From positions 62,001 to 126,000 of the forward strand of contig JALIHJ010000041.1 in assembly GCA_022984795.1 (NCBI GenBank): a stretch of 64,000 nucleotides of DNA. Direction: 5' to 3'. The notes below the pieces were generated by a model that was given only the letters and a program-made list of their open reading frames with translations, was not told the origin of the DNA and made no database searches. Origin of the DNA: Fabrea salina. Its lineage: Eukaryota > Ciliophora > Heterotrichea > Heterotrichida > Fabreidae. Positions 9,749-20,520 of the stretch are shown here, piece after piece; the first letter of the stretch is position 1; every line of letters begins with the position of its first letter. Made by a program: the position numbers and the translations under genes.

Positions 9749-12550
9749 TTATATTTCAATAGTTTTGGGCTGGGGTTTCTTGATGTGCCTCATAGTCGAG
9801 CCTAAAGGAGTAGGGTGGAAAGGAGCGTTAGCACCGTAGTACTTAGGCAGTCCCATTCCGTCGTCAGGAATATAACTGCTGATGCGGGGTTTAGCAGTTG
9901 ACTGGGTTCCTTCAATGAGAGCTCTTTCTTCTTCTTCTTGTTCAAGTCGGGTTTGTCTTTGCTCTTCTCGGATTCTTTGGTGAGCTTGCATTCTTTCAAG
10001 CTCGACTTCACAGGTTTCAGTGGGGGGTTTGCCAGACTCGACTCTTTCCTGGGCAGTTTCTACGGTTTCTTCAAGGTCTTCTTTTTCTTGTTGGAGTTTG
10101 CTAGCTGTGGCTTGGAACATTGAGAGTTCCGAGACAGTAGCCATCATTTTGCGAGTGAGGTTCTTGATTCTGGCTTGGAAGCTGTTGACTTTTTCGGCGA
10201 GTTCCAAAGTGCTTTGGCGTCCAGTTAAGGCTTCAGTTCGGAGTTTGTCAGCTAAGGCGGTGATTTCTTCGAGAACGAGTTCTTTTTCTAGGAGTTGTTC
10301 TTTTTTGTTGTTGAGTCTTTCTTCTAAGACTTGGATTTTGGCTTCGAGGGCTTCTTCATCAGGGTCTTCTCCAGGGAGTTCTCTGAAGCGTTTGGAGTTG
10401 GAGGGGTCTTCTAGTTCTGAAGCTAAAGCTTTTTCTTGTGCCTTCATGTTATTAAGTTCTTCCTTTAAAGAAGTCACTTGGGAGGCGTACTTGGGGACAT
10501 CGGGGATTTGTTTGCGAACTACTTCGATTTGGCGTGTGACTTCGGCAAGTTCGATGTTGAGCATTCTGATTTCGTCTTCTTTTTGGCGTATGTGGTTTTC
10601 GCCTTTGGACTGGATGGTTTCTTGGATGTTGGCTTTTTCGTAAAGAATGCAGAGTTCGTCGTTGCGGTCTATAAGTTGAATTCCAGTGTAGTTTCTGCTT
10701 TCACAGACTACTTCGTACTTCTGTTTGATTTCAATCATTTCTTTTTCGAGGGTGCTGATGATTACGTTGAGTTTGTTGATTTCGTTGACTTGTTGAGTCA
10801 CGTAGCTTTCTTTCTGCTTAACAGTGTAGTCGATTTTATTGATTTCTGAGCGGATATTGTCTCGTTTGTTAAGGTTGATTTGGGTTTTGTGTTTTTCTTC
10901 TTTGAGTTTTGAGTCTTTTTCTGAGCTTTCATTGCGGAGGATTTCTACTTCGTTTTGGAGGATTTTAATGCGTTCTTTGGTTTCAGCGAGTTCTTGTGAG
11001 CTGTTTTGTATGAGTTTGACATACTTGTTGCGGGCGTTTTTGACTTCGTCGTACATAGCAATGTAGCTTTTGAGTTTAAAGTCAGTTTCCTGTTTTTTCT
11101 TTTTGAGGTCAATTAGCATGAGTTCGTTTATTTTGAGTTCTTCTTCGGTTTCTTTGGCTTGAGTTATGTTTTGCGAAGCTTTGCGGGCCATGTACTCGCG
11201 TTTCAGACTGAGCCACTCCATTTCTTTGAGGAGTTTTCCTTCTTTGGTGCGTTTGTTCTGGGCTTTTTTTTCGGTTTTTTTGATTTCTTCAGCAGTGTCT
11301 CTGAGTATGCCTTCTTTTTCGTTTTCAAACTCAGTTTTGTCTTTTGAGGCTTTTTCCAGAATGTCTTTTTCTTCTTCGAGTTTTTCGATGATGTCTTTTT
11401 GGTGGTTTTGGTCGTGCAGTAAGCTTTCTCTTTTTTCTTCGGCTTCTTTTACTTGGCTTTCGATGTCTTTTAGTTGGTTGCTTATTTGGCGGGCATACTG
11501 GTCCATGTGCTTGTAGTCCTTTTTGAGTTCGTAGAGTACTTTAGTGAGTTCTTGTGAGTTGTCACTTTCTCTTTTCAAGGCTCTTTTTAGTTGTTCGGAC
11601 TCAGTGGCTAGCTCGTTGTTTTGGTCGCCTAGTTCTTTTTTGGAGTTCGAAACCATAAGTTTTTCTCGGTTGATTCGGTCTTTTTCGTTGGAGAGTTTTT
11701 CGTTTTCTGAGTTGCAGTTTTCAATTTCAGTCTGCAAGGATTGGAGTTCTTCTTCTAGTTTGGACCTTTCAGAACACATTTTGGAGATTTGCCCGTTTAC
11801 GCCTTCTAAGTCAGCTTGGACTCTGCCTAAGTCGCCCTCCATCCCTACTATAGCTTTGTCAAGTATGTCCGCGTTCTTGGCAAACCTAAGGGGTTCGCTT
11901 CGGGCTTTGTTGATTTCAAGGGTTTTGTCTTGTTGGTCTTGTTTGAGTTTTTCGATGTCTGAAGTGAGCTGTTCAATAGCGGTTTCTTGGTCTTCGGCGA
12001 TTTTTTCTTCTTTGAGGATTTTGTCTTCGCAGTCCTGGGTTTCTTTGTTGACTTCTTCGATGAACTGTGTCAAAGAGTTTATTTCAGGTATTAGTTTTGC
12101 GCGCTGTTCTTCTTCGCGTTGGTTTAAGAAATTAAGGGCTTCGTTTCGGTCTTGTTCCAACTGACTAGTTTCCCAGTCCAGCATTTGGACTCTTTGTTCA
12201 GCTTGGTCTAGGTCGTTTTGGGTCTACTTAAAACTTACGTCTTCTAGAGTCTTGTTGAGGCGCTCTAAAGAATGCGAAGTCTCGGTTTGTTGCTGAGTAA
12301 CTGTTTCTAGTTTGTGCTGTTGTTTAGTTAAGTCTTGGCGCAGGTCGCGTGCTTTGTTAAGTAGGATTTTTTCGTTTTCGAAAGACTGGACTACGATTTC
12401 ATGGAGCCGTTTGAATTTTTCTTTGTAGTCTTCAGCTCTGATTAGGAATTACTTATTGGGGTTGAGTTTGCCTTCTCTTTCAAGGTCTTCAAGGATGTTG
12501 AAAGCTACTGTGTTTTTGATGTCCTTAACTTCTTCGCTAACCTCTGACAT
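9749..12550 (-). CDS. CCDC146: CCDC146/MBO2 coiled-coil ciliary protein
   Basis: 923 aa in three exons, with 15-nt introns at 12438-12452 and 12224-12238 (GTAATTCCTAATCAG and GTAAGTTTTAAGTAG, transcript strand). Almost the whole protein is coiled coil. The C-terminus (ISSYIPDDGMGLPKYYGANAPF...MRHIKKPQPKTIEI) matches the conserved tail of human CCDC146, and internal blocks such as RNYTGIQLIDRNDELCILYEKANIQE also match. The length is close to the human 955 aa. CCDC146 and its Chlamydomonas counterpart MBO2 act at centrioles/basal bodies and axonemes. It starts 49 bases from the divergent cathepsin gene. Confidence 0.92.
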
Positions 12551-12599
12551 TAATAACTTTAGCTGAACCCATCTTGCCAAAACTGGTGAACAAATAAAA

Positions 12600-14348
12600 A
12601 TGAAAGGCTATTTCTTTGTTGGTCTTTTGCTTGTACTGGGTGTTTCCGCCAAGTGCCTCATCAAATCTAGCGGCCCAGTTAAGCAGTTCCCTGGCACAGA
12701 TAGGTTCAACAAACCTATTTCTTCATTGCCAGCTTCTTGGAACTGGGCAGATGTCAACGGAACTAACTACTTAACTATTCCTAGGAACCAGCACATTCCT
12801 GAGTACTGTGGTTCTTGCTGGGCTTTTGGTTCCACCTCAGCTTTATCTGACAGATTCAAGATCATGTTCGATGCTACCTGGCCTGATATCAACATTGCTC
12901 CTCAAGTTGCAGTCAGCTGCGTCAAAGATGGTTGCTTCGGTTGCAACGGAGGTGACGCTATCAAGGTTTACGAGTACATCCACAAGAACGGAATTACTGA
13001 TGAAACTTGCCAAATCTACCAAGCAAGAGGATGGACTAATGGTCTTGACTGTGGAAAACTGTCCATTTGCGAAACTTGCGACCCCAACGGAAACTGCTAT
13101 GTTCCTAAAGGGTATCATCTGTACAACGTCACTGAGTACGGAATAGTTAAAGGCGAGCAACAAATGATTAACGCACTCCAAGAAGGTCCTATTGCTTGTG
13201 ATATGGACGCCACTCCTGAGTTCGACCAATACAATGGAGGAATCTTTAACCAATCTTTGCCTGCTGGTTCAGAAACCAACCACGTCATTTCAATTGTTGG
13301 TTACGGCGAGCAAGACGGAGTTAAGTACTGGTACGGACGCAACTCCTGGGGCACTTACTGGGGAGAAAAAGGTGGCTTTTTCAAGATCGTTAGAGGAGAA
13401 AACACCAACCTTATTGAATCCCACTGCACCTGGGCCACTCCAGACCCACTCATTAAAAGAATTGACTCTTCAACTAGAACTCCTACTTTCAGAGCTCCTA
13501 AGCACAAGTCCTGCAGAACTGAAAAAGTAACTTTTGAAGGAGGTGAGCGTATCACTGGTCCTCGTTCTTGGGAACTTTTGGAAGGAGTCGAAATGCCTAA
13601 GTCTTGGGACTGGCGCAACATCAGTGGAGTCAACTACTTGTCTTGGAACAAGAACCAGCACATTCCTCACTACTGTGGATCATGCTGGGCCCAAGGAACT
13701 ACTTCTGCCTTTGCAGACCGCATTAAGATTTTGACCCAAAACAGATTCCCTACTTTAGGAATTGCTCCTCAAGTAGTAATTAACTGCAGAGCCGGAGGCA
13801 CTTGCGAAGGCGGCAACCCTGGTGGAGTCTGGCAGTTCGCCAACACTCACGGAATTCCTGACGAAACCTGCCAGCAGTACCTAGCCAAGGACCCTGAAAA
13901 CTTCGAGTGCAGCCCTATTCAGGTTTGTGAAAACTGCGTGCCTCCTCCAGCTCCTCCTAGTGGCCACAGCAACTGCAGTGCTGTTCAGCGCCCTCACCTT
14001 TACTATGTGGGAGACTACGGCTATGTTGCAGGCCCTGATCACATGAAGAAAGAAATCTACAAGCACGGACCTATTGGATGCGGAATGATGGTGACCAAAG
14101 AGTTCGAAGAGTACACTGGAGGAATTTACAGTCAGTTTACTCTTTTCCCTCAAATCAACCATGAGGTCTCAATAGTCGGATGGGGAGTTTCTGAAACTAA
14201 AGAAGAGTACTGGATCGTAAGGAACTCTTGGGGAACAGCTTGGGGTGAAGAAGGTTTCTTCAGAATCCGCATGTACCGCGACAACTTAGGCATCGAAACC
14301 GACTGCGACTATGGTATTCCAGACCTTGCTAGAAGCGGAATCGCATAA
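12600..14348 (+). CDS. Tandem cathepsin Z-type cysteine protease (two catalytic domains)
   Basis: 582 aa with an N-terminal signal peptide (MKGYFFVGLLLVLGVSA). It holds two complete papain-family (C1A) domains of the cathepsin Z/X kind, roughly residues 40-290 and 320-578. Each has the family's RNQHIP..CGSCW block. Catalytic Cys is near residues 73 and 362. His lies in TNHVISIVGYG and INHEVSIVGWG, and Asn in RNSWG in both. So both halves look active. Cathepsin Z is a lysosomal carboxypeptidase and its usual polypeptide has one such domain; the fusion is the unusual point. Intronless; role probably digestion in food vacuoles (inference). Confidence 0.93.
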   Translation: MKGYFFVGLLLVLGVSAKCLIKSSGPVKQFPGTDRFNKPISSLPASWNWADVNGTNYLTIPRNQHIPEYCGSCWAFGSTSALSDRFKIMFDATWPDINIAPQVAVSCVKDGCFGCNGGDAIKVYEYIHKNGITDETCQIYQARGWTNGLDCGKLSICETCDPNGNCYVPKGYHLYNVTEYGIVKGEQQMINALQEGPIACDMDATPEFDQYNGGIFNQSLPAGSETNHVISIVGYGEQDGVKYWYGRNSWGTYWGEKGGFFKIVRGENTNLIESHCTWATPDPLIKRIDSSTRTPTFRAPKHKSCRTEKVTFEGGERITGPRSWELLEGVEMPKSWDWRNISGVNYLSWNKNQHIPHYCGSCWAQGTTSAFADRIKILTQNRFPTLGIAPQVVINCRAGGTCEGGNPGGVWQFANTHGIPDETCQQYLAKDPENFECSPIQVCENCVPPPAPPSGHSNCSAVQRPHLYYVGDYGYVAGPDHMKKEIYKHGPIGCGMMVTKEFEEYTGGIYSQFTLFPQINHEVSIVGWGVSETKEEYWIVRNSWGTAWGEEGFFRIRMYRDNLGIETDCDYGIPDLARSGIA

Positions 14349-14384
14349 GTTTATCTTAATTACTTTATGGAATATGGCTTATAA

Positions 14385-15686
14385 ATGGAGCAAACTAAAA
14401 GCCAATCTTGGGTGTTTTTGGGTTTGGTCTGCTGCATCGGAACAATGAGTCAAGCCCAGAGGTTCTGTAAGGTTTATTCAGGCATAAGTTTTATAGTTTC
14501 AGGAAGCAGTATTTTGGATGACACCAACACCAGCAATGCAGAGTATGGGCTTTTGGTAGGACCAGCTTACCTCACTGTGTATGCAGTTGTAACTGTTTTT
14601 ATGGTAAGAGCAACTTAGGGTAGGATAGTTGATAAACTACCTAGAATCAAATGGTTCCTTTTTGTGAACGGAGTGTTGTTTTCAGTGTCTGCAGCTGGGA
14701 ACTACTTTGCTCACAGTTTTTTAGGACTATTGTGGCCTCGAGCTTTGCTGGCAGTTTTCACTAGTTCAATATCTCCACTGAGCATGAGAATGATTGCCTT
14801 GTATTTTGAACCCGAAGAAAGAGGCCTTCCTTACGGAATTTATCTAATCACTGTTTACGTAGGTTCTTCCTTGGCTTCACTTACACTGTTGCTAACTGAC
14901 GTGCTGAGTTGGAGAAGTTGCTTTTTAGTTATAGCTTTAGTAAGCACTGGGGTGTGTGTGCTAAGTGGAGCTTTTCTCAAAAATGCCAAAAACAAAAAGT
15001 CTGATGAAAAAACACTTAACTTCAAGGAAGACTTTAAAGAACTTTTTAAAAACAAAACTATTGTACTCACTATAGTAGCTACCTTTGCAAGGTATGCTTC
15101 TGGGTTCAGTCGGGGCTACTATGAAGCAATATACCTAACTGACCAGTTCCCTAACCACAAAAGTCTTTATTCAGTTTTAAACGCAGTGTCTATACTTTTG
15201 GCCCCAGTGAGTTTGGTACTTGCAGGAATCGTTTCTGACAAAAAAGAGTCCCAAGATAAACCCCACTGGAGACCACTTATCTGCAGCTTTACAAACTTAG
15301 TGTGCTTTCCATTGCTGATAGTAATGTACACTACAAGCTCCTTTCCTCTAGCAATGGGTCTGCTCTTCACAGTGTACTTGGTAGGCGAAACCTACATTTC
15401 AATATCACTAGCTATGATGATCAACGTAACTACTCCTAGAATTAGAGGCTTGCGTAATTACTAAACAGAAACTGGAGTGCTCTTAGCAGTGTCCTTCATT
15501 GGCGGGACAATAAGCACAACAGCTTTAGGAACCATTGAAGAAAACAAAGAAAGCTTGAGGTACGGGCTCATAAGCTTTGTAGCAGGAGGCTACTTAATAG
15601 CAGGGGTGCTATTTTACTTAACTTCTAAAAGCTACCCCAAAGACCTACAAGATGAAGCTCGCAAAAGTTTACTTGAGAAGAATTAG
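14385..15686 (+). CDS. Major facilitator superfamily transporter
   Basis: 423 aa in three exons: 14385-14603, 14619-15453 and 15469-15686, with 15-nt introns at 14604-14618 and 15454-15468. Splicing joins the frame exactly and restores a typical MFS motif A (GRIVDKLPRIKW) after the second or third membrane helix. A cytosolic loop rich in Lys and Asp separates the two halves, as in the family. About 12 hydrophobic segments are expected. The substrate cannot be told from the sequence. Its stop codon (TAG, 15684-15686) directly abuts the stop codon of the opposing uS5 gene with no base between. Confidence 0.85.
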
Positions 15687-16469
15687 TTAAGCTTCGATCT
15701 TTTCAGTTTCAGCTCTAAGGAAGTCTTGGTGTTCTTCAAAAGGAGTCTTCAAAGTAGACCCAGGTGCCCACAAGTCAGGGGTCAAGAAGTTGTATGTTTC
15801 AGCAAGGGCGTTGTAAGTAGCTCTCACAAAGTTAGGTGTGGTTTTAGTAGCTCCGCTGGTGCTGCTGTAGCAGTCATTGACTCCAGCAAGCTGAATAAGC
15901 TTCTTGGCAACAGGGGGAGCAACGATTCCAGTTCCTCTGGGAGCAGGCACAAGTCTCATTCTGACACTTCCGCACTTGCCTGTGACCTTCATTGCAACTG
16001 TGTGGGGGTTTCCGATCTTGTTGCCCCAGTAGCCTCTTCTCACAGGGATGAGGCTGAGCTTAGCTTTGGTGACAGCGCCACGGATAGCTCCAGCAGCTTC
16101 TTTGCCTACTTTGAGTCCGTAGCCCACGTGTCCGTTTCCGTCTCCCACAGCCACACAAGCCTGGAACCTGGACCTTTGGCCTGCCATAGTCATCTTTTGA
16201 ACAGGTTTGATTTTCATGAGTTCTTCCTTGATTTTGTCGCCTAAGAAGTAGTCTATGATTTCTGGCTCCTTAATGGGAAGGGAGTGCAGGTAAATTTCTT
16301 CTAATCTCTTGATTTTGCCAGCTTTGACAAGTCGGCCTAGCTTGGTGAGGGGGGTCCATTCTTTGTCTTTGGGTGCATCTCTCCTTGGGGGCCTCTTAGC
16401 TCCTCCAGTGCGTCCAAATCCGCGAGATCCAGCAGGTTGGTCACCCTTGTTTTCTTCCATGCTAGCCAT
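15687..16469 (-). CDS. RPS2: 40S ribosomal protein uS5 (RPS2)
   Basis: 260 aa, intronless. It has the Arg/Gly-rich N-terminus, the S5 double-stranded RNA-binding domain ([25 protein letters not shown], ~95-160) and the C-terminal S5 domain ([18 protein letters not shown]...[15 protein letters not shown]). These match cytosolic eukaryotic uS5. It sits in the small subunit near the mRNA entry site and helps decoding fidelity. The start at 16469 is followed by a second in-frame ATG three codons later; the context TATAAATTATG precedes the first. Confidence 0.97.
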   Translation of the reverse strand: MASMEENKGDQPAGSRGFGRTGGAKRPPRRDAPKDKEWTPLTKLGRLVKAGKIKRLEEIYLHSLPIKEPEIIDYFLGDKIKEELMKIKPVQKMTMAGQRSRFQACVAVGDGNGHVGYGLKVGKEAAGAIRGAVTKAKLSLIPVRRGYWGNKIGNPHTVAMKVTGKCGSVRMRLVPAPRGTGIVAPPVAKKLIQLAGVNDCYSSTSGATKTTPNFVRATYNALAETYNFLTPDLWAPGSTLKTPFEEHQDFLRAETEKIEA

Positions 16470-16489
16470 AATTTATACCGCTAATTATG

Positions 16490-18448
16490 TTATTGTTTGT
16501 TTGAAGCCTCACGCTTTACCTTGTCAAGGTAACTTTGATTAGGAAGCGGAGGGTTAGTGGGGTTGCGTGGTGTGGAGCTGCTTGTGATGGGTGGAATGTT
16601 GTTGGGGTCGAAAGGTTGGTGTTTAATGAGTTGGTCTTTGGAGCGGGGACGTTTGGTTTCTTCTATGGGGTTTTTGCCTAGCTTGGGTTGGTGCTCTTCG
16701 TTGAAAGAGGAGCTTCTGGGTTTCCTTTGGTTCTTTTCGAAGTAAGAATGTCCAGACTTGTTTTTCCTTTTTTTGGACTTTTTGTTTTTGGGGTGGTCGA
16801 TTCTCGGCGAGCTAGGTCTGTCAGGTCCAGTGTAGCTGTGGGGTCTTTGGTAGCGAGGCCCAGTTATGTCAGGTTGGGGCATGGCTTGTGGCATAAGGGG
16901 CATACCCATAAAGGGGTTTTGGAAAGCCATGGGAGGCTGACTCATTTGGACAAGTCTTCCGTGAGCGAACCCTCGGAAAAAGTCATCGTTGAGTTCTTCG
17001 ATGGCAGGTTTGTAGCAAATAGACTCAGCTTTGGCAGAAAGGTCCTGGCTTCCTCGAATTCTTTCCAACAAGGAAGGACAAGAACCCCTCAGAGCTCCTG
17101 AGGGCACTGACTTGGTTTTGTGTTGCTCTGTTTAGAACTTACTGGGAGTAGGGTTGAAGGGCAAGTTGCCTCCTTGGACAAAAGGGTGCTGGATGGCTTG
17201 TTTGGCACTCCACCGCTTGTTAGGGTCTATTTGTAGGAGTCCTTTTAAGAAGTCTACGAAAATTGCTCTGTTTTCAGTGTCGAACTCTTCGTTGGGGACT
17301 CTCCGGTCTAAGTAAATTAGGTCTTCTAGACAGGTGAGGTTAGTGTAAGCGCGGTAGGGTTGTAGAGTAACTTTTTGGTCCCTTTCGTACTCTTCTCTGG
17401 TTTTCATTCGCCAGTTTGTGTCCTTGACAAAGAACTTGTCTCGGATTTTGCCTTGTTCAACCAGTGAGTCTGGAGGCTGTCCTAGGAGCTGCACTATTCT
17501 GTAGACCTGTTCGTACTCGTTAGCTCCGGGGAACAAAGGAATCCCTATGAAGAGTTCTGCGCAAATGCAACCCAAAGACCAAGAGTCTATTTCTTGCCCG
17601 TAGGGAAGTCCAATGAGTACCTCTGGAGACCTGTAGTACCGGGACTGGATGTAGGTGTAGATAGTGGCATTCTCAAAACAAGCCGAGCCAAAGTCGATTA
17701 CTTTGATTTGAGGAGAGTCACTGGCGAGCAGAACGTTTTCAGGCTTCATGTCGCAGTGGATGATGTTGCCTTCTTCAAGCACACAAAGCGCCTCTAAGAT
17801 TTGTTTTGTGAAAGACCTGATTAGAGGAATGCTGAACCCTTGCATTCCGTTTCTTTTAATCAGCTCGAAAATGTTGAGTGATAACAGCTCAAATATAATA
17901 ACTAAGTGGTTTCTGAACACAAAGTAGTCAATCATTCTCACAATGTGGAACTTGTCCTGAGGGTCCAGGGTAGAATTGAGTTTACTGAGGATCTTGACTT
18001 CAATTAGTCCCTGGATGAAATAGGCAGGTTTGTTCTTTATCACCTTTGCTGCACACAAGCTGCCGTCTTTTTTCCGGCACTTGACAACTTGTCCAAAAGT
18101 GCCTTCTCCGAGGGCGTCCATGATTGTGTACTCTTCATCGCCTGGGGACCTAAGTTTGTCATTCACGAATAAAATATAGTTGTAGTGCTCGTTATCAAAG
18201 CCTTCGTTGTAAACAGGCTCGGAAGGGTTGGTGAGGGGCCGTGTAGGGTTTTCTGAGGGGTCGTAAGCGTAATGAGGGTTGCATAACTTGTAGAAACTCA
18301 GCAGCCGGGATGTGACGACCTTCAAGAGGTAGGAAGATTCCTGAGGGGTTTTGACTACTGTTGGAGAGTCGGGGCGGTCTTCCCAGAGTTCTTCCCTTTG
18401 AGTTTTTTCCCAAACTTGGAAGTTTTTGGGGTTGCATATAGAGTTCAT
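16490..18448 (-). CDS. YAK1/DYRK-family protein kinase
   Basis: 647 aa in two exons with a 15-nt intron at 17128-17142. Without splicing, the kinase would end at a TAA and the last 638 bases would look like a separate gene. A DYRK-homology box (RPLTNPSEPVYNEGFDNEHYNYI) precedes the kinase domain: glycine loop LGEGTFGQVVKC, catalytic loop HCDMKPENV, DFGSACF, and activation loop YIQSRYYRSPEV, where the second Tyr is the autophosphorylated residue in this family. The C-terminal tail is Met/Pro-rich, then Lys/Arg/Ser-rich and likely disordered or nuclear-targeting. The start is the ATG at 18448, because upstream in-frame ATGs run into the next gene's 3' end. Confidence 0.9.
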
Positions 18449-18495
18449 TATTCCTTTTATTTTAGTATTTGTGTTAACTTTTGAATTAAAGCTTA

Positions 18496-18804
18496 TTAGA
18501 ATTCTTCGAAAAATATTTTGCACTTCACTCTGAAGTTGCTTTTGGTGTTGCGTATTGCTAGTTTTTTGAGTTTTAGGTTTTTTAGGGTCTTAGTGGTGAG
18601 TTTAGCAGTGAGTTGGTGTTTCCTGGATTTGCGTTTGTACTTAAGAAGGCATTTGTATAGGAACCGGCACATCTGGCTGAAGGCGTGCTCAATATCGTCA
18701 GTTGGGTTGTTCAACTTGGACACGCAGTTTTCGTCGAGTTCTTTGGAGTAGGGGTGATTTAGTTTTTCTTTGCTTTTGAGTTTAGAAGTGTACACTTCAG
18801 ACAT
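18496..18804 (-). CDS. Small basic protein, unknown
   Basis: 102 aa from the ATG at 18804, which follows a TATAT tract directly (TTATATATG); an earlier in-frame ATG at 18825 is less likely. The C-terminal half is very rich in Lys and Arg with a possible helix (HAFSQMCRFLYKCLLKYKRKSRKH). No known family recognised. It lies in line between the kinase and the CCCH gene on the same strand, with gaps of about 40 bases. Confidence 0.55.
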   Translation of the reverse strand: MSEVYTSKLKSKEKLNHPYSKELDENCVSKLNNPTDDIEHAFSQMCRFLYKCLLKYKRKSRKHQLTAKLTTKTLKNLKLKKLAIRNTKSNFRVKCKIFFEEF

Positions 18805-18844
18805 ATATAATGGAAGATACAGCATATCCCCTAAGATTAGTTAT

Positions 18845-19288
18845 TTACACTCGATTCCTAAACTCTAGTTCTTGGAAAATGGGGAGTCTCTGGGAGCCTT
18901 CAGACGAGGAAGGGCGGCTTGGTAACTTAGAGGTACTGGGAGTGCTGGTCTGTGTGTCTGCACCTGTGTGGCTGAACTGACACCTGTTTCCATACACACA
19001 GTAGCCGAACTCAAAGAAGTGCTTGCACTTTTTGGTTTTGTAATTAGAAGCTAAAAGGGTTTTGTTGCGCAGTTCGCGGGTTCCGTGGGCGAAGGCACAC
19101 TTGTCGCCGTACTCGCAGGAACCATTCTCCCAGTTTCGGCAGATTTCGGTCTTGAATTTCATTCTGAAGTCTACTTCGCGAGGAGTTCTTTTTTGGGAGT
19201 CTTTGAGTTTACTAGTTTCGGGTTTAGCTTCGTAGTGACTTTTTGAAGTACTTTTAGGGTTTCTATGAGAATGGTTAGGATTAGACAT
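18845..19288 (-). CDS. Tandem CCCH zinc-finger protein (TIS11/TTP type)
   Basis: 147 aa. Two CCCH fingers separated by a short linker, each introduced by a YKTEIC/YKTKKC-like lead-in: [19 protein letters not shown] and [20 protein letters not shown] (~residues 50-115). The lead-in and spacing are those of tristetraprolin/TIS11 proteins, which bind AU-rich elements and promote mRNA decay. The first finger has seven rather than eight residues between its first two Cys. Flanks are Ser/Thr-rich and disordered. It is divergent from the SMARCC-like gene, with 27 bases between starts. Confidence 0.88.
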   Translation of the reverse strand: MSNPNHSHRNPKSTSKSHYEAKPETSKLKDSQKRTPREVDFRMKFKTEICRNWENGSCEYGDKCAFAHGTRELRNKTLLASNYKTKKCKHFFEFGYCVYGNRCQFSHTGADTQTSTPSTSKLPSRPSSSEGSQRLPIFQELEFRNRV

Positions 19289-19315
19289 TCTGTTATAAAT
19301 ATTATATGCATTTTT

Positions 19316-20518
19316 ATGGCAATTCTGATTCTTCCTAAAATTAACTCACCAGCTTGGGCTTTAATACAAATGTGGAGTCAGTCATTAAATCTTTACTTGT
19401 CGAAAACAGAAGATGGTTACAAAGTTGAGGAACCAGAAAAACTCATTCCTCGTCCTGAACTCGCAGTGCCTGAGTCAAAGCCTAACTTTCAAGTAGTTTT
19501 CTCAGAAAAAATCCCCTTACAAACAGCTCCTGCTTCTTTTAGAATTCCAGTTTGTTCAAAGTGGTTCCAAGTAGACTCTGTCCATCTGATTGAAAAACAG
19601 TCACTTCCAGAGTACTTCAGTGGAGAGTTTCCCAGTAAAACTCCTTGTACTTATATTTACCAAAGGAACTACATCGTTCACAAGTACCGCGAAAACCCCA
19701 AAAAGTACCTTTCAGCAACAACTTGCAGAAGAGAGCTTCCAGGAGACGCCTCAGGCATCCTTAAGATTCACTGCTTTTTAGAAAAGTGGGGACTCATTAA
19801 CTTCCAAGCCGAGCCTAGTTCAAGGCCAGTGCCTTACCATCAGTTAAGAGTGCCTCCAGCTGACTACATTGAAATTGAAGAAACTGAAGTTTTTTGTGGC
19901 TACTGCGGAAAGCCTTGTCCTGAACTCTGGTACTCTCACCACAAACTTGACTTGTGTGCAAAGTGCTTTGGCACAGGGAACTTCCCTATGCTGCTGTGTC
20001 CTGAAGACTTTAAAAAGCACTCTGCAGAAGTTAAAACTAGCTATATTCCTAACTTTGTCTCTGAAGAACTAGTGGCTGCTGTTCAGAAACATGGAAGCAA
20101 CTGGGAAAAGGTAGCTGAAGAACTGGGAAAACCCCTTTCAGAAGTTATATGGGAGTTTTTGAGGTTACCTGTTAACGAAGTAGGCGACATGAAACTTGGC
20201 CTGAACTCCAAACTAACCTACAAAAACTTTTGCACCTGGGAAAACCCAATGTTGGACCAACTAAAAAACACAGTGGAAGACTTAGAAGACTTAATGCCAG
20301 TTGAAGCTCCAGACACGCCTAAAGTAGACTTAGAAGAACTAAGCCTTAAAATCAACAACTACAAGCAAAAACTCAGCCAAATCAAACAAACTCAAGACTT
20401 ACTTGACCAAGAAGAGGCTAAGCTGCAAGAGTCCCAAGACGAGTTCTTGTTTTTGAGGATTCACAGGTCAGTTACTAAAGGTCTTTACTTGCCTAAAAAG
20501 TGTTTACTAATAAAATAA
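19316..20518 (+). CDS. SWI3/SMARCC-like chromatin-remodelling subunit (SWIRM-ZZ-SANT)
   Basis: 400 aa from the ATG at 19316; an upstream ATG at 19265 would overlap the opposing gene. Domain order: SWIRM (~residues 85-185; [25 protein letters not shown]), a small zinc-binding module (FCGYCGKPC...LDLCAKC, ~200-230), SANT/Myb ([20 protein letters not shown], ~255-300) and a C-terminal coiled coil. This is the Swi3/Rsc8/SMARCC architecture, the dimeric scaffold of SWI/SNF remodellers. It is shorter than animal homologues, close to a minimal Rsc8-like form. The next gene starts two bases after its stop. Confidence 0.9.
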   Translation: MAILILPKINSPAWALIQMWSQSLNLYLSKTEDGYKVEEPEKLIPRPELAVPESKPNFQVVFSEKIPLQTAPASFRIPVCSKWFQVDSVHLIEKQSLPEYFSGEFPSKTPCTYIYQRNYIVHKYRENPKKYLSATTCRRELPGDASGILKIHCFLEKWGLINFQAEPSSRPVPYHQLRVPPADYIEIEETEVFCGYCGKPCPELWYSHHKLDLCAKCFGTGNFPMLLCPEDFKKHSAEVKTSYIPNFVSEELVAAVQKHGSNWEKVAEELGKPLSEVIWEFLRLPVNEVGDMKLGLNSKLTYKNFCTWENPMLDQLKNTVEDLEDLMPVEAPDTPKVDLEELSLKINNYKQKLSQIKQTQDLLDQEEAKLQESQDEFLFLRIHRSVTKGLYLPKKCLLIK

Positions 20519-20520
20519 CC

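Noticed and set aside
10020-12164. Several long plus-strand open frames opposite CCDC146
   Set aside because: They are complements of a Glu/Lys-rich coiled coil, Ser/Leu-rich without any domain, and have no start context.
16490-17107. A separate GTG-start gene downstream of the YAK1 kinase
   Set aside because: A 15-nt intron at 17128-17142 joins it in frame to the kinase as its last exon.
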